Shown here: one piece after another, positions 22,881 through 36,043 of the stretch | How positions within the stretch are numbered: position 1 is the first letter of the stretch | Layout of the letters: every line of letters starts with the position of its first letter | Source: Liolophura sinensis | Taxonomy: Eukaryota; Mollusca; Polyplacophora; Chitonida; Chitonidae | Assembly: GCF_032854445.1 (NCBI RefSeq) | Contig: NC_088305.1 | Location: 67,001 to 131,000 of the forward strand | Direction: 5' to 3' | DNA length: 64,000 bases | Program-made: the position numbers and the translations under genes | The notes under the pieces: generated by a model | Seen by the model: only the letters and a program-made list of their open reading frames with translations | Database searches by the model: none | What the model was told of the DNA's origin: nothing

Positions 22881-23414
22881 AAATGGCGGTATTGTGCTGT
22901 AATATGGTAATCAGCTTTAGCTTTCAGTTGTCATGGAACTGGGCTATGGTTTGAACTTAAATGTTAATGTTCAATCATGAAGGGCAACTCTAAGTATGAA
23001 AATGAAAACTCCCAACATAAGTCAAAATTTGAACGCAATCAATTGTTTTGAAGTTAAGACAAAGCCAGACTTAACGGTAAGTCTGCTTCGTGATTTGTTG
23101 CCAAACTTAGTATTCAGTATGGGCATCACCAAGAGTGTGGTCGTTGATTGGAGAAGTACCGTATAGGTATCAAAACATCGATATCAGCAAACTGAGATGG
23201 ATAATTTACCTGAACTCTTAACAAAGCAAGCTATACACGGTGTTTAACACTCAGGAAGCCACAGGTTTTGCTCTATCTGACAGATCCTTGAGATGCGTGG
23301 AATCTGTAATTCCAATTTATAGAGAGTTAGTGATATGAATCAACTAGACAGCATCTAATGGGCGGGAATTAACGATGGATAACTAATGTCAAAACTAATG
23401 TCAAAACTAATGTT

Positions 23415-23600
23415 AAAATCTAAACGTCATGTCCGTCATTCCTATACCACTAGTAGACCGCGAAAGGGTTTTCAAAGGCGACACCTTTCCAAAACAACAG
23501 CAGTTACCACAGGAATGCGTATATAACAGAAAGTTATAATATTATTGTAATATTAAATAAAGCTGGTGACATGTCAGAGGGATACAGCAGTCCGTTTTAC
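23415..23600. repeat. Dispersed repeat fragment related to 50055-50230
   Basis: ATTCCTATACCACTAGTAG, then a GAAAGGG..TTCAAAG stretch, then AATAAAGCTGGTGACA. The same order of weakly matching words appears near 50070-50215. Class unknown. Confidence 0.35.
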
Positions 23601-23734
23601 CGAAAACATATAGCACAAATCAAGGTGGAATCAACAAATTCACAATAGCGGCAGAATGACACAAGCCAATGTATATATAGGGATATAGCCATCCACCCCC
23701 ATAGTTGATTTTAGTGTGTGAAGGTATACCGCCT

Positions 23735-24480
23735 GATGTAATGTAATGTGACATGGTAACGTGTGTGATATGGTAGCGTGTGCGCCATGGCAACGTACGT
23801 GACAAGGCAACGTGTAAAAGGGGGTAACGAGTGTGACAAGGTAACGTGTGTGACATGGTAACGTGTGAGATATGGTAACAGTTTTGGGGGTAACGAGTGT
23901 GACCTTGTAATGTATGTGACGTGGTAACGATGGTGACAAAATAGCACGTTTGACCTGGTAACGTGCGTGACAAGGCAACGTGTGTAACGGGGTAACATGT
24001 GCGACAGGGCAACGTGTGTAACGGAGTAACGGGTGTGACAAGGTAACGTGTGTGATATGGTATCGTGTGCGACATGGTAACGTGTCTGACATGTGAAAGT
24101 TGGTGACAGAGTAATGTATGTGACGTGGTAACGTTGTTCATAAAGTAAGGTAAGGTGTGTGACAGAGCAATATGTGTTCCAAGGTAATGTGTGTGACATG
24201 GTAATATGCGTGACAAGGTCAAGTGTGAGACAAAAAATACGTATGAAATGGTAACATTTGTGACATAGAAGTGTTCTTAATGAGGTAACACTTGTACGTG
24301 TGTGAGGAGGTACCATGTGTGACATGGCCCGTGCAGAGGTATAATTGTGTGACAAGGTGACGTGTGTGACACGTTAACGTGTGTTACAAGGTAAGGTGTG
24401 TAACAAGTCAGCGTGTATGACAAGTAACTTATGTGAAAACATAATGTGTGGGGTCTGGTAAGCAATGTGTGACAATGTAA
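23735..24480. repeat. 17-bp degenerate minisatellite, about 43 copies
   Basis: Unit GTGACAAGGTAACGTGT, highly variable but in register. Minus-strand frames rich in SHTLPCHT are repeat by-products. Confidence 0.85.
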
Positions 24481-25010
24481 CATTTTCAGCCGTAATAGTC
24501 TTAACAACAAACGTTTAGGTGAGGATTACTCCACCTTGTCAGTTATAACAGTCTACTAAGCAAACGACTGGACGTTGATTGTTCCACATTTTCAACCATA
24601 ATTGTCTTAACAGCAAACGTTTAGGTGGGGATTACTCCACCGTGTCAGTTATAACAGTCTACTTAGCAAACGACTGGACGTTGATTGTTCCACATTTTCA
24701 ACCATAATAGTCTTAACAACAAACGTTTAGGTGGGGATTACTCCACCTTGTCAGTTATAACAGTCTACTTAGCAAACGACTGGACGTTGATTGTTCCACA
24801 TTTTCAACCATAATAGTCTTAACAACAAACGTTTAGGTAGGAATTCTTCACGTTCTCATTTATAACAGTCCACACAACAAACCACTGGACGTTGATTGTT
24901 CCACATTTTCAGCCACAATAGTCTTAGCAACACACGTTGTGGTGGGGATTGCTTCACGTTGTCAGTTGTAACTGTCTACACAACAAACGATTGGGCGAAG
25001 AGTGTTCGAC
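24481..25010. repeat. 106-bp tandem repeat, 5 copies
   Basis: CATTTTCARCC..AATAGTCTTAAC recurs at 24481 and 24587 and onward. Each unit contains AAACGTTTAGGTGGGGATTA and AACGACTGGACGTTGATTGT. The last two copies are the most diverged. Confidence 0.9.
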
Positions 25011-25429
25011 AAAGCAGTGGGTGAGGGAGGTTTGACATGAGAGCTACAGAAAGCTTCACTACAAACGATTCTGTTGGGTACTGTTCCATATTTTTAGCCG
25101 ACGATCCACTGAGGGATATTTATATTCAGGTGAGAGCTGTCGACATTTATCCTAGAGGTGCTCTTATAATCGAGAACACCATCTTTACTCTTAATGACTA
25201 TAGGCCAATCACATCTGGCTGTTGATTACCTATCAGCCAATAGGAATGGTCGGGAAGGACAAGAGGTTACCACATGTTGGCTTTCCAACTACAAGAGTCA
25301 AAAAATACTTCGGTATTATAACCATAAAAATTATGTGAAAAAACGCGACCAAAAATACTAAGATTAGATCAAAAATATCTCTTGTTGACCGCTTGTGATG
25401 TATATGGGAACTATTCTGACCAGAGCATG

Positions 25430-25815
25430 GTAGTGGAATCCTTGCAACTGAGATAACTCCAAGCCGTCAGGATTGCGTCCTGGCGGCACACAGTGGCATT
25501 TCTTCCTCTTTGCACGCGGTTCAAGGGGACAACGGAGCGGGGGTAATCGAAACCTGCACGACTAATTAGCTGCCGTAAGAGGGATTCTTGAACGTTACCG
25601 ACCTCTTCCTCCGGTCTACCGCTGCAGAACCGCGGACGCCGCCAGCCTAAGAGTCTTGTTAACCTTTACTGGTTTCCGCCCTGCGCCACAAGGCCTGCAC
25701 CACTATATCAGCTTCGAACAGCATCCCACACTGCCGGTCCGAGAGCACGAGGTTAAGGCAATTGTCCAGGCGACGCCACATACTCCAGAAAACAGACGAG
25801 GACATTGGACCACAA
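25430..25815 (+). CDS. Probable 5' exon of the bursicon-like gene (mostly 5'UTR)
   Basis: GC-rich stretch ending ACCACAA followed by the donor GTGAGT at 25816. Joined to the acceptor at 31596, the last A plus TG gives ATG followed by the hydrophobic leader, in an A-rich context. The frame upstream stays open but I see no in-frame ATG, so this exon would contribute only the A of the start codon. The left end (taken here at 25430) and the join are inferred. Confidence 0.45.
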
Positions 25816-27599
25816 GTGAGTTAAAACTTAATTGTATAATTTGAGAAATTTTATTAGTTGAATTTATTTATTCATTGTAATGAGCTTTAACAAAGTGATT
25901 CAACACAGAGTATACGGTTACCGTGATTTTGGAATGGTTTTTCTTCATTATGAAACGCTCTGCCGAAAAAAAACTTTCACGTAATCGTCTCTAGGGCCTG
26001 GTTCTAGTATTTTGTGTTTGTTGATGTCTATTTTAGACTTTATACAGATTGTATGACGACGATTTTAAGCAGATTAACCACATATGGGATAATTTACAGT
26101 TCGTATGCATATAACTAGGCATATCCCTCAAATTAAAAAAAAAAATCCTCGTAAAAAAATAACAATTTATTGCGCAATTTTTAGGGTGAGCAATTGATTG
26201 TTCCTTCACGCAGAAACTAATTAACCAGAACAATGGAATTCACTCTGCTGATAGCATGTATATCATCCATAAATAACGGATAATAAATAGCAATAAATAG
26301 CGCTCATTATGAAGTTCTAGCCCATCGCCCGTTAAAAATATTTGTGACCGAAGCTGTTTAACTTTCTCTAAGCCCGTCTGAAGATCTGAAGAATGCAGCC
26401 TTTTGTGTCAGACACTGTTTTACTGTGATCTGATCCTATTTGAGAATTCAGGCTTTGCGTACAAACCCAGTATGAGAAGGACAGTTCAAAAGACTTGCCA
26501 CCATTGCTAAATCTGTATATGTAATTGCTCGATATGGTACACAGTGTTATCCTCAGCAATACCCGCTACACAATTTGCTCAAATCAAAGTTATAATTTGA
26601 CTTATTAGTATTCAGTGTGTTTAATGGTGCATTGCGTGGCCGTAGGCGTAAACATCTGGTTTAAACAACTAGTCTTCAAATTGCTGTTGATGTCCGCGTA
26701 TTTCCCGCAGATATCAGAGAAGAAACGCTTATTTAAACCCGTAAAACATAAACCCGTAAATATTTCACCTCGCGAATAATGTTTCGATTATTAGCATATC
26801 AAAATTTATTTACGAGAAATACACTAAAATGATTAACCTGAAACAGAAGACATTTCGCTTCAGTCAGGAGGTTTGTCAGATACTTGTGGAAGGCCAGTGG
26901 TTTCCATATAAGGATGTATATCACGTGACCACGTATTGCAATTCGCGTAAGGTCCAAGATTTGTCTCCGATCTGTAGAGTGAAGGAGCACTAATTGGATA
27001 ACAGTTCCTCACAGACATTTTAGGTTGTTGATCCACTGTATCTAGTTAAAATATATCAGAATTTTGTCTGTTTAGGATAGGACTGAAACATTTTTGCCCA
27101 GTGTTACTACCCACCCCTAGAGGTTACAAATGTAACAAAATGCTTTGATTTCATTACCAACAACCACAGCTTTAAAATGTTGGTCATGCTAGAATGATTA
27201 TTTAATATGTTGTAGTGAAAAGCCAATTGACTGTACTAGCAATTTTTATACAGAAATCTTGAAGAATGCAAAGGCCACTGCGTGAGGTCACAGTGATGAG
27301 ACAGGAGTCGATCCGTACTGGATACATGATTGTACATATGTATTCCCTTTATCTGAAGTATGCACAAGAGAATAATTCCAGAAGCGATTTTTCTTGTGAG
27401 TTCTGGATGTGGTGATTCCCAGGGAGGACACTAGTCGTGAGGCAAAGGTTAAAGCCGCCCACTTGTTTCGCACGTGCATGATCCGGATGTCAAACCCGTA
27501 TAATACTGTAAAGCAAAGACGTAAAGCGTGCGTAGAGAGCTGTATGGAGTATGTCACCGCTCGTTATTTCGGACATATGTAAGCAAAGAAATATTCTGG

Positions 27600-29565
27600 G
27601 CTTAAGCAAACTTGGAAAATATTTGAACCTCAAAGCTACATATAAGCCAACGAAATCCCTCTACTGAACAAAAAAGCTACATCTAAGGCACCGGTATCCC
27701 TCTACTGAACAACAAATCTACATCTAAACCACCGGTATCCGTCTACTGAACAACAGTGCTACATCTAAGCCACCGGTATCTCTCTACTGAACAACAAAGC
27801 TACATCTAAGCCACCGGTACTCGTCTACTGAACAACAAAGCTACATCTAAGCCAACGGTATCCCTCTACTGAACAACAAATCTACATTTAAGCCACCGGT
27901 ATCCCTCTACTGAACAACAAATCTACATCTAAACCACCGGTATCCGTCTACTGAACAACAATGCTACATCTAAGCCACCGGTATCTCTCTACTGAACAAC
28001 AAAGCTACATCTAAGCCACCGGTGCTCGTCTACTGAACCTCAAAGCTACATATAAGCCAACGGTATCCCTCTACTGAACAATAAAGCTACATCTAAGGCA
28101 CCGGTATCCCTCTACTGAACAACAAAGCTACATCTAGGCCACCGGTACCCGTCTACTGAACAACAAATCTACATCTAAACCACCGGTATCTCTCTACTGA
28201 ACAACAAAGCTACATCTAAGCCACCGGTACCCGTCTACTGAACAACAAAGCTACATCTAAGCCAACGGTATCCCTCTACTGAACAACAAATCTACATTTA
28301 AGCCAACGGTATCCCTCTACTGAACAACAAAGCGACATCTAAGCCAACAGTTTCCCTCTACTGAACAACAAAGCTACATCTAAGCCGCCAGTATCCCTCT
28401 ACTGAACAACAAAGTTACATCTAAGCCACCGGTATCTCTCTACTGAACAACAAAGCTACATCTAAGCCACACTATCCCTCTACTGAACAATAAAGCTACA
28501 TCTAAGCCACACTATCCCTCTACTGAACAATAAAGCTACATTTAAGCCACCGGTATCCCTCTACTGAACAACAAATCTACATCTAAACCACCGGTATCCG
28601 TCTACTGAACAACAATGCTACATCTAAGCCACCGGTATCTCTCTACTGAACAACAAAGCTACATCTAAGCCACCGGTGCTCGTCTACTGAACCTCAAAGC
28701 TACATATAAGCCAACGGTATCCCTCTACTGAACAATAAAGCTACATCTAAGGCACCGGTATCCCTCTACTGAACAACAAAGCTACATCTAGGCCACCGGT
28801 ACCCGTCTACTGAACAACAAATCTACATCTAAACCACCGGTATCTCTCTACTGAACAACAAAGCTACATCTAAGCCACCGGTACCCGTCTACTGAACAAC
28901 AAAGCTACATCTAAGCCAACGGTATCCCTCTACTGAACAACAAATCTACATTTAAGCCAACGGTATCCCTCTACTGAACAACAAAGCGACATCTAAGCCA
29001 ACAGTTTCCCTCTACTGAACAACAAAGCTACATCTAAGCCGCCAGTATCCCTCTACTGAACAACAAAGTTACATCTAAGCCACCGGTATCTCTCTACTGA
29101 ACAACAAAGCTACATCTAAGCCACACTATCCCTCTACTGAACAATAAAGCTACATCTAAGCCACACTATCCCTCTACTGAACAATAAAGCTACATCTAAG
29201 CCACACTATCCCTCTACTGAACAACAAAGCTACATCTAAGCCACCTGTATCCCTCTACTGAACTACAAATCTACATTTAAGCCGCCAGTATCCCTCTACT
29301 GAACAACAAAGCGACATCTAAGCCACCAGTTTCCCTCTACTGAACAACAAAGCTACATCAAAGCCACCAGTATCCCTCTACTAAACAACAAGGTTACATC
29401 TAAGCCACCGGTATCCCTCTACTGAACAACAAAGCTACATCTAAGCCACCAGTATCCCTCTACTGAACAACAACGCTACATCTAAGCCACCAGTAACCCG
29501 CTACTGAACAACAAAGCTACATCAAAGCCACAGGTATCCCTCTACTGAATAACAAAGTTACATCT
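27600..29565. repeat. 41-bp minisatellite, about 48 copies, with 654-bp higher-order repeat
   Basis: Unit: CTCTACTGAACAACAAAGCT then ACATCTAAGCCACCGGTATCC. A block of 16 units is duplicated: GAACCTCAAAGCTACATATA at about 28036 and 28690, and ACAACAATGCTACATC at about 27957 and 28611, 654 bp apart. That is 16 x 41 minus 2, because two units in the block lack one base (CCACACTATCC). Confidence 0.95.
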
Positions 29566-30357
29566 ACGTAAAAGTTTTAGATTCCCAACAAATCCGTTTT
29601 CAGTGCCAAACAATGAGAGGATATGGGGCACGAGAGGAGGGGTGAGGGGGAGGGGGGATGTGGCGTGATGGAAAGTAAGGACAGCGTGATCTAAGTAACA
29701 GCTGTGCATATGCTTCGTTGCGTCTAATTCAATTTATTGTCGCCGGGGGAAGTTTTGGAGCACGCGTGAGCACGCAGAGGGTAGACATGTCATTAACCGG
29801 CCTCTTCTGTGTGGTTACCTTTTTTCGGAAAACTGACCTGATGAACTGATGTACCATTACTTTCGCCATGTTCAAGGTTTTCCACACAGCCATGCTGAAA
29901 TCGAATTTGTCCCATAAGCCGAGAGCCCGCTTCAGGTACTAATACGTCCATTTAACCTTGTAAATGGTGAAAGTTTTGCCTGTAGGAATCCAGTGAAGTA
30001 GAAGCTTCACGCCGAAAGTTTCCAGGGAAACTTACTGGATATTCTGTTCACGCTTCGCGTCGAATTTAAGATACTCCAAATGCACACAATGTGCAAAATG
30101 TAAAATGTATTTGAACTTGTAGAACTTACAAAATGTAGAACGCATGCATATGTACATGTAGAAGCTACATGCAGACTGTTGTATATGAAAAAAGGTGACC
30201 GTTTATTCTGTATGATGTTGATAAATCAGATCAGCTGTCACAGGCCACGCCCCATTTCAGCCTCTATTAACATAGAAGATGGCCAAGTAGGTAGACTACA
30301 GTCAGTTTTGTGTGCTAAACAGTAAATACATAAATGCGTTCGAGATATGGACAATAA

Positions 30358-30772
30358 CTGGGTGAGTGAGTGAGTGAGTAAGTGGGTGGATGAGAGAGTG
30401 AGATACCGAGTGACTGAGTGGGTGAGTGAGTGTGTGAGTGTTTAGAGTGTAACGTCCTATTATTTAGTCATTTGAAAACGAAGGAGTCCTTAGAGTGCAT
30501 GTAATGTGCGTCCTTGTTGCAGAACGGAATTCTACCGCTCTTTTATCTCGTGCTGCTTCACTGAGATGATTTAGCGAAGGCAAGTAAGCAGCCACGCCTG
30601 AGCAATTATACCGATACAGATCAACCAGTCGTTGCACTATCACTGTAATCCTGAACGCTTAGAGGAAATCACAATTTCTTCTTTTAAGGTCTTAGGTGTG
30701 ACCCGACCCTGGATTGACAGTGGATCTACCGTCTCCCAAAGCGGACGCTCTACCGACCATAACTGTTGCGAT
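30358..30772 (-). mobile_element. SINE-B, second copy
   Basis: Parallels 11787-12150: GAGTGAGTGAGTG tail, CTCTTTTATCTCGTGCTGCT in the body, and on the minus strand a tRNA-like head with GTCGGTAGAGCGTCCGC and GGGTCGGGTCACACC. More diverged than copy 1. Confidence 0.75.
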
Positions 30773-31596
30773 CAAAGCTCAACTGAGATACATATTTTCA
30801 TTATCGACCGTTCTTGCGGAACTTAGTTCATTCACGTAGGAAAACTGTTTGGTGATCTGACTGACACCTAACGTCCATTATGGCTGACGACTGGTCAATC
30901 AGATAGGAATATCCATAAGATTACTTCTTTCTGCAAGATAACGCAGTACTTATTGATAAAGATTGATACTGGATGTTAAATTTACCAGTGAGTTACATTT
31001 TGGCTAAACAGCCATTCCAGCCTCAACAGCCGACATTAGTTGTTACCTAAAGCTCAATGAAATTTTTATAAACATTCATTGGCACAATTCGATTAACCCA
31101 TTAGCCCCCGTGTTTTCATAACTGTATACTACAAAATATGCCATTTAATATGATGAAAAAATCAAGCTAAATACAATTTTGAGTCCTAGCCCAATGTATG
31201 ACATTGAAGCACTGGTAAGCCGGTTTCGTTTTGAGAGAATTTAGTTTCACTCAAAGGTAAAACACCTTTCATTTGATCCTATGTTACGAAAAATATGCAA
31301 AAATACCCAATATGTCGTGCCTGTCAGAAGGGGAAAAGATCGTCTTTGAATTGTCACGAGTACTCCAATGTTCTCAACCCATGTAACTGACCGCCTTGTA
31401 TCGTATAAGTGATACATAATTCTTGAAAATGGGATTTAAGGATGAATGAAATAAATAAATTAATTAAAATATCAAAGGTTCGTTTCATCTAAGCATTGTC
31501 TTTTAAAGCAAGATAGCATGTAACATACAGTGATAGTGCTCGCTCTGCATGGAATCATTCCTGTTTATCGCAGAACTTATCCTGCTCTTCTTGCAG

Positions 31597-31846
31597 TGAT
31601 CATACTACTAGCTCTACTAGAGTGTTTGGTTGTTTTCGGGCTTGCCGAAGACGGCGTCACGGAGTCTGTTGAGCGTTTCCGAGAGACTTGTCAACCACAG
31701 CCGCTGAGGATGCGCATTCACCCGCCACCACAGCATGCGGAGCGCTGCCAGCCCACCACAGTTCTCACTGTAGGTTGCCGTGGAAAATGTAGATCCTACA
31801 GTAGGCCGTCTCCTGAGAACCCTTCGCAAACAAACCGATTCTGCAG
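31597..31846 (+). CDS. Bursicon-like gene, first main coding exon
   Basis: Starts TG ATC ATA CTA after the acceptor and ends TTC TGC AG before GTACGT. It encodes the signal peptide and the first five mature cysteines, including G-C-R-G-K-C-R-S-Y. An in-frame ATG occurs only later (LRMRI), past the leader, so it is unlikely to be the start. Confidence 0.7.
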
Positions 31847-34831
31847 GTACGTTGCTGGTGATGTGGAAACCATTAAACATCTGGGTTTAAGGTAAATGTG
31901 TATAATTATATTAAAATGGACTTTAAAATGAATTTAATTGTCAGCAATATTTGGATGTGCTACCTTCATTTGGCTCAAATTGGTTTACAAAAGCTTCTTA
32001 TTGTTTATATATTTGATTGTTGTCTTACTAGTTACGGAGTAGGATAACTCTCATTTTGAACAACCAGAGTTACCACGTGAAACAGGCTCAAATATGTCCG
32101 ATTTACGGCAAGGAACTTTTACCGATATTCACATGCTATTCAATATTCCCTAGGACAAAGCTATGTCAACCGGATGCTCCTTCAAATTAACTAACCTGTT
32201 CTTAGGTTGACCTAACAAAATAGTCCAAAGCAGCAAGACAAATTGTAAAAAGTACTTTCAGGACTACTTCAGCCCCAATCTCAATCTGTTTGTCTTATTC
32301 GCGTAATCGATGTGGCCACTCAAAATGTTATTCAAGGGGAATAATCCCTGCACTCGACAATGCATCTGCCTGCATTCAGACTGATGAAGCTCTTGACCTC
32401 AAGGTCAGTCATGTTAAAGCAGAATGACGGAGGCGGAAAATGTGATTATTTTTCATGAACAGATGTGATTGCCATGGAGCCTTTTGCTTCGGCGAGTTTG
32501 CAGGAAAGTTTTAATGCGCGTACAAACAGCGGTAAATGTTCCTTAAATTTCAGGACGTTTCACACCGTAACTCTCTCAACTGCGTTGCTCGAAACGAGAG
32601 TTTACCCACTCCACAACTACAGCCTTTGGTCACATTTGTAAACAATTCATTCGCTAAATATTTAACAAGCATTCTGACTCATACATGTAAGAGCTGAAAA
32701 AGTGCCAGATTGTTCGGAAGAGTTGTACTTCACCTAATTGGAACGCTCAAAACTGGCTTACTTGGCCATTGAGGTTTTGTGGTAAATGTGGTAGTTATTT
32801 CTTAATATGTAGTTTTAGATGTGTCCATAAAATTTTTTTTCTTCTTGGAGTGTAAAAAATAGCTTGACAGTTTTTACAGGCTGCTATGGTCAGTTTGGGA
32901 ATTTAAGTACCGTATCATCATCGTGACATCACCGCTGACAACGGGGGAACGTCACATGGCGGACGCCAATCTGGTCCTGCTAAAGGGAATGATTGAATAG
33001 TTGACGTCATTTCCGAAATTATCTGACCACTGTCGGAAAATGTGCACAAAACAGAATGGAAATAAAGAGATATAAAAATAAGTCTCAAAAAGGCAGTTTT
33101 AAAAAATAGTCGAAAAATCTTCAAACTATAATTGTTTATAATTTTTTTATTTTAGACTTCTTTTTCATGTGTCCTTAAGGAGAGATCGGATAATTTTAAG
33201 TATGTATTTAAGAGGAATTTGAACATAGGTACAAGAGACTTTTACACACATTTACAATTGCTTTGCACTTTTGAATAATTCGAGAATAAATATCAAAACG
33301 ACCTTCCATAGTGGTCTGTTCCATGGCGAATCAATTTCTGGCGATTTTCCACATGCAGAAGTAAACCTCTATACATTACAAATAATTGTATATGTGTGCA
33401 AAAGAATTGCATATATGTACCATTGTTTCGCACATATGTGTAATTCGAGAATAAATATCAAAATGACTTGCCGTGGACCGGAGAATTTATTCATATCTAA
33501 ATTCAGAATCTAAGGGTATAAGAGGCCATATTTCACCGGTTACGTGAGACCATTTGCCAGTTATCACACGGTCGTCCCTGCTCTGGTTTTACCCTCTATG
33601 CTGTACGTCTTTAACTGTATTGTATTCCCGCATAAACCAGGATTTTGCTGGTGAACTAATTATCCCCGAGGCGTGGTTCCTTTGCATTGTATTTCATGTG
33701 ATTGTGTGTTAAATGTGATAACAGCACAACATCTTCTAGACCCAGTGACGTCTAATACATTGCAATTAACATTACTACATTTTTTACCTAATTCTGCTTT
33801 AGCCATTGTGTTAGGGTCGTGTAAATTGCTGCTACTTATGCATATATCCGGCCTTAAGTGAGAAGGTATGGCAGCAACCTGCGGAGGGTCGTGGGTTTCC
33901 CCCGGGCTTTGCCCGGTTTCCGCCCACCGTAATGCTGGCCGCCGTCGCATAAGTGAAATATTCTTGAGCACGGCGTAAAACATCAATCAAATAAATAAAT
34001 AAATAAACTTATGCATTTACATGAACATGTTAGAATAAAACCTTAACTGAGGTAAATTTACAAGAGGCCATATTTCACCGGTTACGTCTGATCATTTGCT
34101 AGCTATCTTACTGTCATCGCTGCTCTGGTTTACTCTCTATGCTGTACATCTGTACATATATTGAAAATGTTTACATTGAGCGATTTTCTAGGCTGGTCAT
34201 ACCTAAAATAATTGATACAACACGGCTGTGAATCGAAATGCTACCTAAGCACATCTAAAAACACTGAATAGTTAATTTGGCCTCGCCAATAAAAACCAAA
34301 CAAATTAGCTCTTCTAAGTCCATCAGTGGATCGAAAAAAATATGCCATTTACTCGAAAATGTATTTAATGCAAAATACATAATGTCTGAAATCAAACATT
34401 TTGATGTAAAACCGTCAGTTGATTTTGGTTTCATATATCTCTTTCTTTTTCTTTAGTTAAGAAGGAAATAAATTCGCATTGTCTGGGATCAAACATTTTG
34501 ATGTAGCGTCAAAACAGCCAGTCCATTTTGGTTCCATGTCTCTCTTTCTCTTTCTTTAGTTAAGAAGTAAAAACATCTGTAGTGTCTCACATCAGTCTTT
34601 TTTACGCTAAACTAAGGCCGTTGTTGTTCTATTCGCAGTTGCTGTCAGCCAACTCGGTTTGGAGTTCCCCGAATAGCTACAATGCTCTGCAGTGATGGGA
34701 CACAGTTACGAGCTCCTGTCAGGACGACGTTAGAGTGTCACTGCCGGCCGTGTAACACGCCCCTTGAAATAACCGATTTACAGCAGATGTTGTTGGAACA
34801 GGCACACAGAACGTCCGACTACACAGAGTAA
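31597..34831 (+). CDS. Bursicon-type cystine-knot (CTCK) secreted hormone, coding exons
   Basis: Seen: exon 31597-31846 (acceptor CTGCTCTTCTTGCAG, donor GTACGT) and exon 34639-34831 (acceptor TTCTATTCGCAG, stop TAA 34829-34831), with matching phase. With the proposed split ATG the protein has 147 residues. A leader (IILLALLECLVVFGLA, then EDG) is followed by a mature part with 11 cysteines: ETC, ERC, VGCRGKCRSY, NRFCSCCQP, MLCSD, LECHCRPC. Known: bursicon subunits are 120-175-residue cystine-knot proteins with 11 cysteines, a C-x-CC and a C-x-C-x-x-C end, acting through a leucine-rich-repeat GPCR. Alpha-like rather than beta-like is an inference from CRSY and CHCRPC. Another DAN/CTCK member remains possible. 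Confidence 0.72.
31847..34638 (+). other. Intron 2 of the bursicon-like gene
   Basis: 2.8 kb, phase 2. Contains a SINE-A fragment at 33868-34010 and a short direct repeat, TTCTTTAGTTAAGAAG with neighbours (about 34450 and 34552). A pair of ATTCGAGAATAAATATCAAA words sits at about 33278 and 33432. No other exon recognised. Confidence 0.6.
33868..34010 (+). mobile_element. SINE-A, 5'-truncated copy
   Basis: Starts inside the body (CAGCAACCTGCGGAGGGTCG) and ends CGGCGTAAAACATCAATCAA with an AAATAAAT tail. Well conserved, so relatively young. Confidence 0.85.
34639..34831 (+). CDS. Bursicon-like gene, last coding exon
   Basis: The first T completes AG+T (Ser) to give FCSCCQP across the junction. 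The exon carries MLCSDGTQLRAP and LECHCRPC, then a polar tail ending DYTE and TAA. The six remaining knot cysteines are all here. Confidence 0.72.
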
Positions 34832-36043
34832 TACAAATTGTTCCGGTTATGGCAGCAGACATTGTATTCTGAGCTGCAGAAAAACACCAGACAGTTTTGA
34901 ATCCAAAATGTGCAAGATGCTGGAATTACCTATAATCGGGATTACACGAGTATGGAAAAGCACGTAAACATAAAATGAATCATTTAAAAATATGTCCTAT
35001 TGGATTGGCGTACAAACCCTATTATATCTGTGTAAGTACCGTATTTGGCATGGTTATAGATTAGTTGGGATCCGAGTGTAGGTCACACAGGGCCTTGTTA
35101 CCTGCCAGCATTGATGTATAAAGCACTATCACATGTCCCAGGTACGTGAGTGAAGCAGAGCACGACATTAAGCAGTGATTCATCGTTTTCAAAATGACAA
35201 AAAGTGTAAAGACGTTTGTGGATGGAATTCGTACTTATTTCTTTTCCTACAATCGTATTCCTAAACTTCGCTGGTTTTGATAGACAGAGTATATTTCATA
35301 ACACATTAAAGTCGTTTTGATCGTACAATAAAAACTTGACTTAACTCATTAATTTACCTTAATACCTGGGCAGAATTCTTACCAAAGACAAATACCGTGG
35401 AAAATAAAGTTAATATCAGAAAGAGAAAAATCATAGACAACTGCGTCTGAAAATGCTTTTATTCTTGAAAGATGTTTATTCACTGAGTTAATTTAATTAA
35501 ATTAATTCAATCTTGATCAATGGGCTTTAATTAGATGGGTGATGTGTGTCGAAAGGACGTCAGGGAATATTTTCTACTCTTCACGATGCTCATGGCTAAA
35601 TAAAAGTCGGATGGTTGTGTGCATCTACTGTGTGTCCGTCGGTGAAGATGTGGATGAAAGTCGTGTGAACTGTATCCATCTGTTGTGTGCCTGTGGGTCA
35701 AACCAACAAAAAGATATCAATGTTTCGCGGTCTGAAACATTGACTTCACCGCAAAAAAATTAGAAACCAGGTACAACACCTCCATCTACCCTGATTTTGG
35801 ATGTACAAACATGACCTGAGACAGTGTCATCAAACACCTGTTTCTGCAATGGAATCTCTGCTTAAGGATTGCTGTATGAAGAGTCCGGTTTCCTCGAACA
35901 GAGACAAGATTGTCGTATACAATGCAGCCTCCAGCAAATTATTCTTTCCCTCAACTACCATACACTTACCAGGACCTGTTAAACAGATAACTGACCACAA
36001 TCAACTTAGGATGTATTATACAGGCAGCGGACTTTCAAACATA
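34832..36043. other. 3' flank of the bursicon-like gene, nothing further recognised
   Basis: AT-rich. Includes the probable 3'UTR. Frames at 35539-35763 and 35801-36043 lack domains and run into repeat sequence. Confidence 0.4.
35327..35332 (+). terminator. Candidate polyadenylation signal of the bursicon-like gene
   Basis: AATAAA about 500 bp after the stop codon, the first clear one downstream. No transcript evidence, so it is only a candidate. Confidence 0.3.

Larger units (their letters stand above)
25816..31596 (+). other. Proposed intron 1 of the bursicon-like gene
   Basis: 25816-27599 and 29566-30357 hold no recognised gene; several short frames lack splice context. The intron carries the 41-bp array (27600-29565) and a SINE-B (30358-30772). 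A low-complexity GAGTGAGT stretch at 30360-30440 is the SINE tail. Confidence 0.4.

Noticed and set aside
31617-31880. Minus-strand 87-codon frame opposite the hormone exon
   Set aside because: Shadow of the bursicon-like exon; it has none of the splice or motif support of the plus strand.
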